Below are positions 35,107 to 47,253 of a DNA stretch of 64,000 nucleotides, piece after piece. Made by a program: the position numbers and the translations under genes. Origin of the DNA: Maratus speciosus (lineage: Eukaryota > Arthropoda > Arachnida > Araneae > Salticidae); the NCBI GenBank assembly GCA_963932465.1, contig OZ010786.1:273018411-273082410 (forward strand), read 5' to 3'. Numbering within the stretch: position 1 is the stretch's first letter; each line of letters opens with the position of its first letter. The notes under the pieces are model-generated. The model had not been told where the DNA came from, made no database searches, and saw only the letters and a list, made by a program, of their open reading frames with translations.

Positions 35107-35746
35107 AAACAATACTTTAGTATTAAAAAAATCAAACAAATATATTCATGAAAATAAGTTATTTCTTTATGACATTTTAAAAGCTGTCATTTATATTATT
35201 ATACATTTACCCTAGTCTATTATCCCGTAATTCATTATATTCTTTTCTAATTATCCACAAATTGGAGTCATTATATTTCTTCTAGCTTTTATTGTAAGTT
35301 TGACGGGTATAATTGTATGAGATTACAGACACATTCATTTAAAAATCTCGCGTCTAGATTTTCTTTACTTCTAAACGGAGATAACCTTGTCCCTCATTAT
35401 GGTGTTCATGTATTACCGAACAACTAGAGCCACAATGCATTCCAATTCCTGCTCGGAAATAGATCATTTAAATGTCTATTTCCTGAATTGTTTCTCGTTC
35501 TGGCGACTCATATATTTTAACAGGATGTAATCATGTCACTCAGAGATTGTCATGCTGTCAATCACTGAGTTCTTGATTTGAGGCTTTTCTGGTGCACTAA
35601 AGTTAATTATGACGCAATTCCTGATACATTAAATCAGACAATGCATTCGTGACTCTTAAATTTGAAACATCTTATCATCATAATGATAATAGCGTCTTAA
35701 CCGAAACGATTGAACAGAATATATAAAGGAATTCAAAATTGATAGT
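35107..35746. other. AT-rich stretch without a recognised gene
   Basis: No domain or repeat was recognised. Confidence 0.4.
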
Positions 35747-36285
35747 TCAAAAATGAAACTAAACTTATTTAATCTAAAACAAACATATTTTGTATGGGAA
35801 ACTAGTATCATAATCTCGATCATGATCTTATATAAAATAAAAAAAAATGGTAGCAATTTATTTACCTTGATTTTTGTAAAATTCAATGATATCGTTAAAA
35901 TGTGATGAAAGTTAGCAGTATTTCGGTAAGTGAAACTCTATGAATTGTCAATTTCATTTGAAAGTAAAGTGGAAACGAGTAAATAAGGGGCTAATGCAAA
36001 AGAGGTTCAAAAATAAAATTAAACAAACTTTAATCTAAAACAACCATATTTCGTATGAGAAACCAGTGTCACAATCCATTTTTACATTCAAAAGCACAAG
36101 GTACACACCAATCTGAACACAACTATCGTTTATGACCTTACATAAAATAATGACATTTGGTAGCAATTTGTTTACCTTAATTTTTGTAAAATGCAATATC
36201 ATTAAAACGTGATGAGAGATCGCAGTATTTTAGTAAGTGAAAATGAATGAATTCTCAATTACATTCGGAAGTACAGCGGAAACGA
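35747..36285. repeat. Tandem duplication of ~250 bp
   Basis: 35747-35988 and about 36008-36285 are diverged direct copies, sharing TAATCTAAAACAA, GGTAGCAATTTGTTTACCTT-like text and GGAAACGAGTAA. The second copy has an extra 40 bp or so. No coding. Confidence 0.8.
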
Positions 36286-36372
36286 GTAATTCAGCTTTAC
36301 TTGGATATGGATGGTAGCTAATTCTGCCACATCTCGTGATATCTTTACATTTCACAAAATGAAAAGTTGTCA

Positions 36373-36445
36373 GCCCAAGTAGATCAAGCGGTAGATTACT
36401 GACAATGTAAGTCAAAGGTAACCGAGTTCGAATCCCATCTTGGGT
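36373..36445 (+). tRNA. tRNA-like sequence with intact acceptor stem
   Basis: A 73-nt segment pairs at all seven acceptor positions (GCCCAAG with CTTGGGT, one G-T pair). It has a D arm (GATC/GATT) and an anticodon stem of four pairs around the loop AATGTAA. The B box is AGTTCGAATCCC, and T-rich sequence follows at 36446 as a possible terminator. The T stem pairs badly and the base before the anticodon is A instead of T. A decayed tRNA or SINE head is more likely than a working gene. Confidence 0.45.
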
Positions 36446-37045
36446 ATTTTTTTCTTTATTTATGTAACCTTAGAAAAAATACAGGTCTTGACATAAATTT
36501 CTTCCTTTTTACCCTCTTTTATTTAACTCAACCTGATTTTTTGTACGGAAAGTTAGAATTTCGCAATCGATTTTTAACCCTCTTCCTGATATGAAGAATC
36601 AAACAAATTGTGTACAAAGGTGTGCTTCCGATTACAAAATTTTAATATTTTTACACCATATGAATCAATACACTAATTTTAAACATTTTGAATTAATCCA
36701 ACCTAGGTGATAAAATCACCAAATATTCTCTGTAACTCATACAATTATAAGGGATTTGAAAAAACAATGAATTTAGCTGTGCTCCAATAAGGCTCTCCAA
36801 AATATACCAAATTGCCGTAACAATGAAAATTTTTAAAGACGAAAAAGTCAGAAATAAATTACAAATAAAAAATGAAGAGTGTATTTTTTTAATGCACTTT
36901 TATCATTTAATAGTTTAATGTTAATTTACAATCATCATTCATTGAGAAATTAATTTAGAAATCCTAACAAGAAAGTTTAAATAATGTTTAATTTTTTTTT
37001 TCCAGTTGTCCTATCTTAAAAAAGAAATCGAACAAAAATTATATA
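36446..37045. other. AT-rich stretch without a recognised gene
   Basis: No domain, repeat or terminal structure was found. Confidence 0.4.
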
Positions 37046-37350
37046 CCGTATATAATCGTGTATAAGTCGAAGAATTTTAGACAAAATTTGGGAGTTGAAA
37101 ATATGGGGTCGACTTATACACGAGTTTTTAAACAAAAATCGCAGACAATCGGCGAAGTCTTTTCACATATGGCTCTAGATTGGGGGCGTAATTTTTTTTC
37201 CATGTATGTTCGTCAATCGGAACTATAGCTCATAATCTCATTGGTTGTTGCTCTTGGCAGTCTTATAGGGTATATTGACGATAATAATACTTCACGAAGA
37301 ATATTTCTGATGTTTTTGTATAAATTTTATTTTAAGCTGCTTTCCTATGA

Positions 37351-37426
37351 ACACGTACTAGCGTTGTGGTATGTCTTTTGCCTGTAAATCTGAGAACTCG
37401 AATTCGAGTCCAAGCACTGGGTAGTT
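37351..37426 (+). tRNA. Possible tRNA-derived relic
   Basis: An A-box-like TAGCGTTGTGG (37359) and a B-box-like GAATTCGAGTC (37400) have tRNA-like spacing. Stems are poor. Probably an old SINE head, or chance. Confidence 0.25.
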
Positions 37427-37689
37427 TGTAAAAATGGAATTTGAATTTTTTTTAATGTTCGTTATACCAATTTTCATTTTTTGATGATGAATCATGTATC
37501 TGATGCTTTCCATTCAAAAATACTTCCAAAAATAGTCTGTCTAAAAGAAACGTGCACCATTTCCATACTAAAAAGCGTATTTCTTTTTGAAAACTTTTTA
37601 AGATGAAGACTCTTCCATAAATTTATTATTAATATTATTTAAAATAAAAATTATTAAACCAAAAAATGTCATTTATATTAAAAAAAGAA

Positions 37690-39180
37690 ATTGTTATTCG
37701 TGATTAAAACAATGAAAATTTAGTTTTCCAAGCTGCAGTTCCAGGGAGAATATTTTTATATAATTATTAATATAATTATATAATAAAATTATTATAATTA
37801 CTATTACTATTAATTAATTAACTATTATAATATAATTATATGAATATAATTATTATATATTTATTACATTATTTGTATTTTTAAATAATATTTATAGTTT
37901 TAATGCTATACTATAAATATTATGATGTATATAGTTACATTATATACATAAAATGTATATAGTTTTAATCACAAATAAAAGTTATTTGTGATTAAAACGA
38001 TATACATTTTATTTTTCAAGCTGCAGTTCTATGGAGAACATTGTTATTTATATTAAAAAAATTATTATATATTTTTTTAAATATAAAAAATAATATTGTA
38101 CTATTATATAATTATTAATATAATACATAATAGTACTAATATTTTGAATATTATTATTAATTAATATTTATACAATAAAATTATATTACATTATTTATAT
38201 TTTAAAAGATTGTTATTTGTGGTTAAAGCTATATACATTTTGTTTCTCAACCTGCAGTTCCAGGGATAAATTATTATTTATCTTTAAGGGGTCAGGTAAC
38301 ATTTGAACCAATAAAGTACATGGAAAAGTGACCTCTGTAAGAATTGCAGTCATTCTTTAACTAATTAACTTTTAATTATAAAATTGAAAACACATATTAG
38401 GAACGATTTATTTTATCACAATGTTGTTAGAAAAGGCATACACATATATAGTTTTTTTTTTTAATTTATTTTTAAAGATAATACAATTTTTACGAAAGAA
38501 TTATTCTTGCATGCATTGCGAGCATGATTTTTTCCATTTCAATGGCTGAAATAAGCCAAGATTTTTTTAATGAATACAGATATAAAGTGTTTTCAATATG
38601 ACCTACAATGACAAAAATAAAACTTGTAGATGTCGAGAAAAAAAAAATTAGAGTCATTCGAAATATCGAGATTTTTTTAATACAAAAGTAACCGTGAATT
38701 CTAAACTTCTTACTTGAGAAACATAATAATAGGTCATTTTGTGCTTCTGTACGTTTAATACATCCACCAAAAATTTCGTGAAATTCTTGTCAACCGTTGT
38801 TCAGAAATCGTGCGCGCAATGATCAAAATTGCTGTTTTGAGAAAATTGGCTTTAAAGATTGAAAAACCCGTTGATCATATAGCAAAAGCTCAAAGTGTTT
38901 TAGACATAAATTATCTTCCAATGCGAATTTTTGTATGGGGTTTGACTTTAAATGCTCTCAAAGAATCATATTTAATTATAAGCTGTTAAAAAAAAAAATC
39001 GATTTTTGGACGTTTCAAAGGATTACCTGACCCCTTAAAAAATTATATATTTTTTTCAAATATAAATAATGATATTATATAATTATTAATTTAATATATA
39101 ATAATATTAACATAATTAATATTAGTATTAATTAATTATTATGTAATATAATTATGTAATAATAATTAAAAATAAGAGGC
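37690..39180. repeat. AT-rich tandem repeats, three units
   Basis: Units begin near 37693, 37981 and 38213 with GTTATTTGTGATTAAAA-like text, then GCTGCAGTTCCAGGGA, then long runs of A and T. The third unit is split by the TTAA-flanked element (38288-39034) and resumes to about 39180. A perfect-looking hairpin lies at about 37949-38010 between units one and two. Confidence 0.75.
38288..39034. mobile_element. TTAA-flanked element, 747 bp
   Basis: The ends are GGGGTCAGGTAA and its complement, each directly flanked by TTAA (38284-38287 and 39035-39038). A TTAA duplication is typical of piggyBac and some Kolobok elements. The terminus differs from the CCCTTTG type at 51321. No open frame; non-autonomous. 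It sits inside the third unit of the AT-rich tandem repeat. Confidence 0.6.
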
Positions 39181-39672
39181 ACCGTTAGTATATTATATTA
39201 TATTATTTATACATCTTTAAAAATTTTACATTTTAGTGTGTATTGTTAGTTTTCTGATGCAAATAAATTACACTTTAGCAGTAGCGTTAATTTGGTATCT
39301 ATGTGTGTGTGTGTGGGAGGGGAGGAGTGTCTGTTTTTCATTTGGCAGACAATCATTATATATTATAGAGGCAGAGTTAGTATATTTTTTCCTGAAAGAA
39401 GTTATGAACTTTGAATAATTGTTAATCAGAAAAAATGCAAAAACCAAAAAAAATTCCTGATTATAATGTAAAAATATTTTGTAATGAATCCGCCAAATTT
39501 TAAAAACCAACGTAAAGAAAAGTCCAAATGCTTAGTATTAATTTAGCATACAGTCTAAACATTTATTATTATTTATTTAAAATTAGCTAATTGTATAATA
39601 TAAATATAGTTATAATTAGCATATAGTCTAAACATTTATTATTATTTATTTAAAATAAAATAATTGTGTAAT
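39181..39672. other. AT-rich stretch without a recognised gene
   Basis: Contains a short GT repeat (about 39302-39315) and a tandem duplication of about 65 bp (core CATATAGTCTAAACATTTAT region, about 39547 and 39619). No gene. Confidence 0.5.
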
Positions 39673-41354
39673 TGTTGGGAAGATCTGGGTCCATCTAACG
39701 GTACCAACTTAAACTACCCAAACATACCAGCTAAATTGGGGGAGAGGGGTAACCCCCAATAGTAATGTAGGTTGACCACTCCTAATAACTAATACCTAAA
39801 ATGTCATAGTGGTAATTAAAACACATTATAATTAAATCATTGTGATCGTAAATAATGGTCCTGGCTAACTTCTGATAATTTAAACATAATTATCTTAAGT
39901 TGGGGGGAGGGGGGGGAAACGCGTCTTCAAAACTGCCCCAAGTTGCGTTGTGAATATTTACGTGAAGAAGTAGCGTTTGGACCGCGTAAATTATCAAAAA
40001 TAAAACTACAAAATTTACGCATAAATAAAATAAAAGGACCCGAAAATAATCTGAAATAAAATATTAATGTTAAAGTAAATTCACAGACTCATGGATAAAT
40101 GACGCATGCCAAAATTAACATGTAACATTATTTATTTACAATATCAAAACATATTTACAAGTTAAGTAAAAGAGTGCCACATGACACAGATGTTCCAAAG
40201 AACAAATCGAAACTCTCATTATGCCATACATAATTTAATCTGATTATTTATCAAAACATTTAAGTACTTAGATTCCAGCTGAAGGTAAATCCCTAGTAAT
40301 AAATCAATAAATACATAAACATAAATTGGGAAACAAAGTATTGTAACATCACATACCTCCATACACTGTCTGTCGTTAGCGTGATTCATCTCACAATCGG
40401 GTAAGATACTAGGTACTCTTCAGCATGGTAGAGACACTAAATTTCGTAGAAGTTCCGCTCTTCGATCATAGCGCACGTTGCAAAAGGCCTACACCGACAA
40501 ATAATGTTATTATACCCTAAAACGGGCAAGATGATCCAAATCAACTCTTCTGTATTATATAACTGCATACCAGCAGTAAAACTACACGTCTGTAGACATC
40601 ACTGCAAAACTCAGATCGAATAATCATGCTGCTCCGCTGAAATCAGTAAGAATAATTATGCCATCTCTGTTACTACTTGTTCCTCTGTTCTCATATAGAA
40701 GAATCAGATCATATCTGCAGATTCACAGGTCGAATAATCATGTCATCTCTGCAGACTACTCAGATTGAATAAAAAAATGTATAGTTTTGCTCCTTACGTA
40801 AAAGACCCTGTATAACAATAGAGGGTTGGACTTGCAGCCCCCCGTTCAATCCTGAGGAAGCTGGACTGGATCCCCTCATTGGAGTACACCCCCGCAACCG
40901 CGTGATTCGTTACCTCGAATCTTAGGGATGCCCTTCGAAGTTACGGGATGCCCCGCCTCTGAAGCGGGGCCCGTGGGATCATGATATCTCTTCGTGCGTG
41001 TGGTCCGTCTATGACAAATATATGGACTCATAAATTTTAGTGGAGCCAGTAATAAATAAATTCTTGACTGTATGTCAAAACTATTGTTAAAGAACAGACT
41101 CAATGTCTGTTTGGAAAAGATCCCCTCCTAAAATAACAGGAGATCTGTGGATGCGTTTTCCATTCCTGTTGTCTTTACTATATAAGTATATATATAACAC
41201 ACTATCTTTAATACAAAGTTTATATAAAATAATAATAATAATAAATTGGCAAAATATGTAAATAATTGTATTTTTATGGTATAAAACAATCTAAAACCCC
41301 TGCTGAAACGATATCAGTGGCGTGTACATCTGTGACACGATATCGATTCCAGCA
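39673..41354. repeat. LTR, left copy (1,682 bp)
   Basis: Matches 42394-44106 with scattered substitutions. The right copy also has an insertion of roughly 25-30 bp near 43740-43770. TG...CA ends. It contains several short internal repeats of the type CAGATCGAATAATCATG (about 40615-40770). The open frame of 75 codons within it is not recognisable. Confidence 0.88.
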
Positions 41355-42393
41355 TATCCCCCCTTACCTAAGTAAAAAAAAAGAATTTGGTCTTTTTTTT
41401 CAGGTAACCAAACACTTTCCGGTTAGGGTAAGAACAAACCGATAATAGATAAAGTCTTGTGGATACGTCGGCTGGCGACCACTGGTTGAGAAATTACAAG
41501 TCCGTAAAGTCACGACATGTTGCATGTTTGTCTGTTGTGCCACGGTCTATCTATTGTCCTCTTTGTTAAGGAAAATGTTCATATAGTAAAACTGGTATGG
41601 ATCACTGGACTGTAGAAACCCAAAATATTCTTGTGAGCTAAACCACTCAGTTATATACTTCATGGAATGTTCGTATGACTGTTTCTATACGTAGTAGTCT
41701 GAACTGGTTGCTATACGTAGAAGTCTGAACTGGTTGCTATACGTATAAGTCTGAACTGGTTGCTATACGTATAAGTCTGAACTGGTTGAAACAATCTAGT
41801 ATTTTGTGGATGAACAATCCTTTATATCTGTAGGCTGGTGATACACTTCACTGCCGAAACACTATTTTGTCTCCCAAAATTTTGTCTACCAAATTTAATA
41901 GCCAGTGAAAAACAAAGCAATAATAATTTAGAATAGTTTCATAAGTCCAAAAATTACTTAACTAAATTACAACAATGTTTCTGACTTATTTTTCGTATAC
42001 AATACACAATAAGGCTTTTATATTTTATTATCAATTTGAAATGCACATTCTATACTACCAACAATACTTCAATACTCTACAAAAAAATATTATATATACA
42101 CTTTATTATGCAACGTGAAATATATATATTTTTATTTCACAAATTTATAACACTCTTCAAAAAGAAAAAATAAACATTCTTTGTATTCTTTATTTGAAGT
42201 TATGAACAATATTTAATTTTTCATAATACCGATTTTCACTTTCTTTATAATGAAATACTGTCTATGAACTAAAGAAATGCAATACTATATACACCGATGA
42301 ATACTCTGCTTTGTACCTACTTACAAAATAGGTAAGTTTTAATTTTAAGTCTACTTTCTTTTTTTTTCAAAAAAAAAAAAAGAATTGTGGGTA
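41355..42393. other. Internal region of the LTR element
   Basis: 1,039 bp without a long open frame. It includes a 26-bp tandem repeat (41685-41789), a C-rich strip next to the left LTR (CCCCCC at 41358-41363), and an A-rich strip next to the right LTR. Confidence 0.75.
41685..41789. repeat. 26-bp tandem repeat, four units
   Basis: Four units of about 26 bp built on CTGAACTGGTTGCTATACGT, nearly identical. They lie in the internal region of the LTR element. Confidence 0.9.
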
Positions 42394-44106
42394 TGTTGGG
42401 AAGATCTGGGTTCATCTAACGGTACCAACTTAAACTACCCAAACATACCGCTAAATTGGGGGAGAGGAGTAACCCCCAATAGTAATGCAGGTTAACCACT
42501 CCTAATTACTAATACCTAAAATGTCATAGTGGTAATTAAAACACATTATAATTAAATCATTGTGATTGTAAATAATGGTCCTGGCTAACTTCTGATAATT
42601 TAAACATAATTATCTTAAGCTGGGGGGAGGAAACGCGTCTCCAAAACTGCCCCAAGTTGCGTTGTGAATATTTACGTGAAGAAGTAGCGTTTGGACTGCG
42701 TAAATTATCAAAAATAAAACTACAAAATTTACGCATAAATAAAATAAAAGAACCCGAAAATAATCTGAAATAAAATATTAATGTTAAAGTAAATTAACAG
42801 ACTCATGGATAAATGACGTATGCCAAAATTAACATTAAACATTATTTATTTACAATAACAAAACATGTTTACAAGTTAAGTAAAAGAGTGTCACATGACA
42901 CAGATGTTCCAAAGAACAAATCGAAACCCTCATTATGCATTACTTAATTTAATCTGATTATTTATCAAAACATTTAAGTACTTAGATACCAGCTGAAGGT
43001 AAATCCCTAGTAATGCATCAATAAATACATAAACATAAATTGGGAAACAAAGTATCGTAACATCACATACCTCCATACACTGTCTGTCGTTAGCGTGATT
43101 CATCTCACAATTGGATAAGACACTAGGCACTCTTCAGCATGGTAGAGATACTAAATATCGTAGTAGTCCCGCTCTTCAATCAGAGCGCGCGTTGCAAAAG
43201 GTCTACAACGACCAATAATGTTATTATACCGTAAAACGGGCAAGATGATCCAAATAAACTCTTCTGTATTATATAACTGCTTACCAGCAGTAAAACTACG
43301 CGTCTGTAGGCATCACTGCAAAACTCAGATCGAATAATCATGCTGCTCCGCTGAAATCAGTAAGAATAATCATGTCATCTCTGTTACTACATGTTCCTCT
43401 GCTCTCAGATAGAAGAATCAGATCATATCTGCAGACTCTCAGGTCGAATAATCATGTCATCTCTGCAGACTACTCAGATCGAATAAAAAAAATATAGTTT
43501 TGCTCCTTACGTAAAAGACCCTGTATAACAATAGATGGTTGGACTTGCAGACCCCCGTTCAATCCTGAGGAAGCTGGACTGGATCCCCTCATTGGAGTAC
43601 ACCCCCGTAACTGCGTGATTCGTTACCTCGAATCTTAGGGATACGCTTCGAATGTACGGGATGCTAAAACGCCCCGCCTCTGAAGAGGGGCCCGTGGGAT
43701 CATGAGATCTCTTCGTGCGTGTGGTCCGTCTGTGACAAATATCATAATTTCTAAAATATCATAAATTCAAGGACTCATAAATTTTACTGGAGCCAGTAAT
43801 AAATAAACTCTTGACTGTATATCAAAACTATTGTTAAAGAGCAGACTCAGCGTCTGTTTGGAAAAGATCTCCTCCTAAGATAACAGGACACTGTGGATGC
43901 ATTTTCCATACCTGTTGTCTTTACTATATAAGTATATATATAACACACTATCTTTAATGCCAAGTTTATATAAAATAATAATAATAATAATAATAAATTT
44001 GCAAAATATGTAAATAATTGTATTTTTATGGTATAAAAATATCTAAAACCCCTGCTAAAACGATGTCAGTGGCGAGTACATCTTTGACACGATATCGATT
44101 CCAGCA
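42394..44106. repeat. LTR, right copy (1,713 bp)
   Basis: Second LTR of the element, with the same TG...CA ends as the left copy and an expanded AAT microsatellite near 43975-43995. Differences from the left copy indicate an insertion older than the BEL/Pao element at 55.6 kb. Confidence 0.88.
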
Positions 44107-44297
44107 GTAATATAAATTAAAAAAGTGAACATTTTTTAATTATTAATATTTAATAATAATATTTATTAAATTAATAAGATATATAATAAGAATTCTTATT
44201 ATTAAATTAATAATAATAATTAATCTAATTAAGATATAATTAATATATAATATGATAATAATAATATGAAAGTGGAAAGAAATATTTAGTGCAATTA

Positions 44298-45247
44298 CCG
44301 TATATTCCAGCTTATAACACGTATCCGTAATTTGAGAGTATATATTTGTATTTCAAGCTTATACTACCGTATAACACACATCTAGTTTACACTACGAAAG
44401 GAAACCAGAAATACTAGCTTTACCCCCACTTCAGATAATGTTTCTTTTATTTTCGACATGCGAACACAAACGTTTCCTGTCTGCTCAATTACTATCCTTT
44501 GGATACTAAATAACCCGCCTCCAAAAAATCTGGTTTGAGGCAGGTTTTGTCTATTATGTGCTCAAAATTTCTTCCCACCCCGTCTGCGCGTATGCGCTAA
44601 TCTGACCAAGACAAAATTTGGGATATGTTAATATCCCATGGAACAGATGGAATTAAAAAAAAGAATAAACGAATATAATACAGATTTGACAGTGATTCCA
44701 GCTGGACTAACTTCGTTAGTTCAGCCATTAGATGTTTCCAAAAACAAACCTTTGAAAGAAATGTTAAGGCAGCAGTGGATCACATGAATGCTAGAAGAAG
44801 AAAAAACATTTACGAAAGAATGGAATGTGCGGCATGCGTCATGAACGCAAATGTGTGAATGGATTATAACATCATGGAATGAAATCAAACCGGAAATAAC
44901 TGTTAAATAATTCTTAAAATGTGGATTTTGAACTTACAATTGAACTTAGTGGTATTGAGGAAGACTATTTATGGCTAGATGAAAGCGACGGTGGGGATAA
45001 ATGACATGAAAGCGACAGTGGGGAAGAAGATGTGATAAGGCAAATTAAGTTTGTTAGAAAATATATATTGTAAGTTTCTTTGTTTATACGGATAAATGAA
45101 TGCAGTTAAATATACCTCTAAAAATGTGGGATGTTTTTATTCTTATGATTTCACATCAACGATTTTATATTCGGCGTATAACACCCACACGGAAAAATGA
45201 AGTGATTTTTTACAGTTAAAGTGCGTGTTATACGCCAAGATATACGG
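44298..45247 (+). mobile_element. pogo-like transposon relic, 950 bp
   Basis: The left end CCGTATATTCCAGCTTATAA and the right end (read inward CCGTATATCTTGGCGTATAA) are diverged inverted repeats sharing ATAACACG. TA precedes the left end; the right flank is CA, probably mutated. The interior holds the C-terminal part of a DDE-type pogo/Tigger transposase. The N-terminal half is deleted. Confidence 0.75.
44638..45004 (+). pseudogene. pogo/Tigger-type transposase C-terminal relic
   Basis: The frame reads TDLTVIPAGLTSLVQPLDVS, a strongly conserved block of DDE_1 transposases (pogo, Tigger, jerky). It is followed by NKPLKEMLRQQW and later MCEWIITSWNEIKPEI and FLKCGF. These are the features downstream of the last catalytic residue in that family. 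Breaks: TGA in place of the Trp or Arg codon at 44788-44790, TGA at 44839-44841, TAA near 44908, then a frameshift into an acidic tail (LSGIEEDYLWLDESDGGDK) ending at 45002-45004. The DNA-binding half and the first catalytic residues are missing. Members of the family cut and paste at TA. Confidence 0.8.
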
Positions 45248-46448
45248 CAGTTATAAATAATCTGCTGCATTTAAAACTGTATAGTATCAAATTCGTATAG
45301 TATATATTTGTATTAGAAGAAACTATTTAATAAATAAAAACAAATGTAAATATACTTTGTTATAAAAATTATAACATTTAAGGAAATTAATAAACAAAAA
45401 TAACTGTAGGCAAATATTGCTAAATTTGTACTTATAAATATATAAAATACATTAAATAGCATTCTTCTAAAAGCATATGAACCCAATATTGCCTAAATAC
45501 ACTCATTAAAAAGAAATTAAGTAAATAATTTTATTATAAAGAGCGAAAAATAATCAATCGTTCATTCGTCTTTATTTAATAAATAAAAATTAATATTAAG
45601 TATACTTGGATATAAAAATATAGAGTTCAATAAATTAATTAAAAAAGTATTGAAGAGACATATTACTAAATCATTATTTGTAACTATATAAAATGCATTA
45701 AATAACATTCAGCAGATTACCCATTATGTTGTAAAAAACGTATTTTTGCCTATTTGTCAAAACCTGTGCAAAATCGCCAAAACTAGTAGAACAACATGCT
45801 GCAAACTGAGCAAGCAACAATTAATCAGATTGTGAGCTTCGATTTGGGATGACGAACACACTTGGAAAAAATAATTATGCAGGTTGGGGAGAGAGATAAA
45901 GGCGGACAATGGTCTTTTCCCTGTGATTGACAAAAAAGTTCAACAATATTGTCCCATTTTCTCTTGGGATAGAATTCGCTTCAATACAGGAGTATTCCTT
46001 TCAACATTTTAATCCTCCTTTTAAAAAGAGTTCAACTTGAGAATGCTTCTAGATATCTCTTCTTAAAGTCCTACAATAGATATAAGTACTATATTTTAGC
46101 AATCTAAGAAACTGTTTACCCTTGTAAATAAGGTTTGAATACATTTTTGAAAGACTTGTTTCTTCTTAAGTATCATTAAATGTATGGGAATAGGTTTCAA
46201 AATAATTCAAGCTTCTTCGGTTTTACATAATTATACAGTTTTAAAACGTTGATTTTTTTAAAGGTCGGATTAGAAACGTAGGAAAAAAAAGTTTACCAAT
46301 TTAATGAAAATTTCTTAGTTTTTTTTAAATCCTCGATCTTTTTTCAACATACTACTAGAAATGTGGTTCGACTTATACACGAAAGTAAAATCTTTTTCAA
46401 AAATTTTGTTAAGAATTAAGGGGTCGACTTATACACGAGCATATACGG
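45248..46448. other. AT-rich stretch ending in the right pogo-type arm
   Basis: No gene. From about 45795 the sequence resembles, inverted, the left arm at 37046-37265; the last 80 bases hold the terminal inverted repeat. Confidence 0.5.
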
Positions 46449-47253
46449 TATTTGTTTTAATAAATTCACTTGCTACGACTTTCTATCAAGTGTAGAAAAT
46501 TCAGCAAATTTTTCCTAATCGAGTTCATTGTCAACGCCAAATCAACGTTCTGTAACGGAAATGTTTTTGGGGAAAATATGAAATACAGTCAAAAAATTTG
46601 GCGTGATTTTCAAGATGAACATTGAATGCTTATGAAAGAGTGTTTTTTATAAAACTATTTTTACTTTTATCTTCTTATTTATTCTTCCATACAGAAGGAC
46701 AGAAGGTAATAGACACGAATACAACTGGGAACTCTATACTATGTGTGTTAAATGGAGTCATCAAGAGTTGAACTCGGAACTGCAACGGTAACCTCCTTTA
46801 TTTCTCGGCCACCAGCCCCATTTTTTTAACATGCTCTACCAAACATTAATATCTGATCGATCAATTTTTAATCGCCCCGTATATTGCCACTTTAATTAAC
46901 ATTTTATTAAAATAACTTTCTATTTTAAAATTCATTTTTAATAGAATACTTTATGCACTTAAGTGAAGAATTAAATAAAATTTATTTCTTTTAATCTATA
47001 TATTTTTTAAAATGGCGATCTTCATAATAAGAAAGATTCTTTCCTGCGTCTAGGGCTTAATTGAATAAAAATTGGAAATCGATTCCTGTTTTTGTTAAAA
47101 GATTCGTGGAGAAAAGCAGTTTTAAAGTAAAGAAAATCTTGTACTCAAATAACAAGTAATTTTTAAGAAAAAGTAAAAGCTTATGAATATCAATTAGTGA
47201 TTTCTTATTTTATTGTATCATTCATATTCAGTTTTGGCTTATCAGTTTATATA
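46449..47253. other. AT-rich stretch with a tRNA-like relic
   Basis: Only the tRNA-like segment at 46757-46819 stands out. Confidence 0.45.
46757..46819 (-). tRNA. tRNA-like SINE head, degenerate
   Basis: On the minus strand GGTGGCCGAG (A-box region) and GAGTTCAACTC (B-box region, 46765-46775) resemble the head of the SINE at 34427. The body does not match and no target duplication was found. Confidence 0.35.

Larger units (their letters stand above)
39673..44106. mobile_element. LTR retroelement with 1.7-kb LTRs and no coding region
   Basis: Two direct copies of 1,682 and 1,713 bp begin TGTTGGGAAGATCTGGG and end GATTCCAGCA. They flank 1,039 bp of internal DNA. The five bases GTAAT occur directly outside both ends (39668-39672 and 44107-44111), a perfect target duplication. 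No gag or pol frame exists inside. Long LTRs with a short non-coding centre describe a LARD- or TRIM-like element moved by a relative. The orientation is uncertain: on the minus strand, GTAAGGGGGGATA sits next to the LTR at 41355 like a polypurine tract, but I see no clear primer site on the other side. Confidence 0.85.
37046..46448. mobile_element. Pair of inverted pogo-type ends enclosing 9.4 kb
   Basis: The left end CCGTATATAATCGTGTATAA (37046) and right end (read inward CCGTATATGCTCGTGTATAA, ending 46448) are inverted repeats flanked by TA. Each is followed by a second, inverted copy of TCGACTTATACACGA about 60-70 bp inside. The similarity continues at lower identity (left to about 37265, right from about 45795). 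Pogo/Tigger-type elements often start in this style. The interior is filled by later insertions. It may be one old foldback element expanded by insertions, or two copies in inverse orientation. Confidence 0.55.

Noticed and set aside
40876..41103. 75-codon frame in the left LTR of the non-coding LTR element
   Set aside because: The right LTR copy does not keep the frame, and no family is recognisable.
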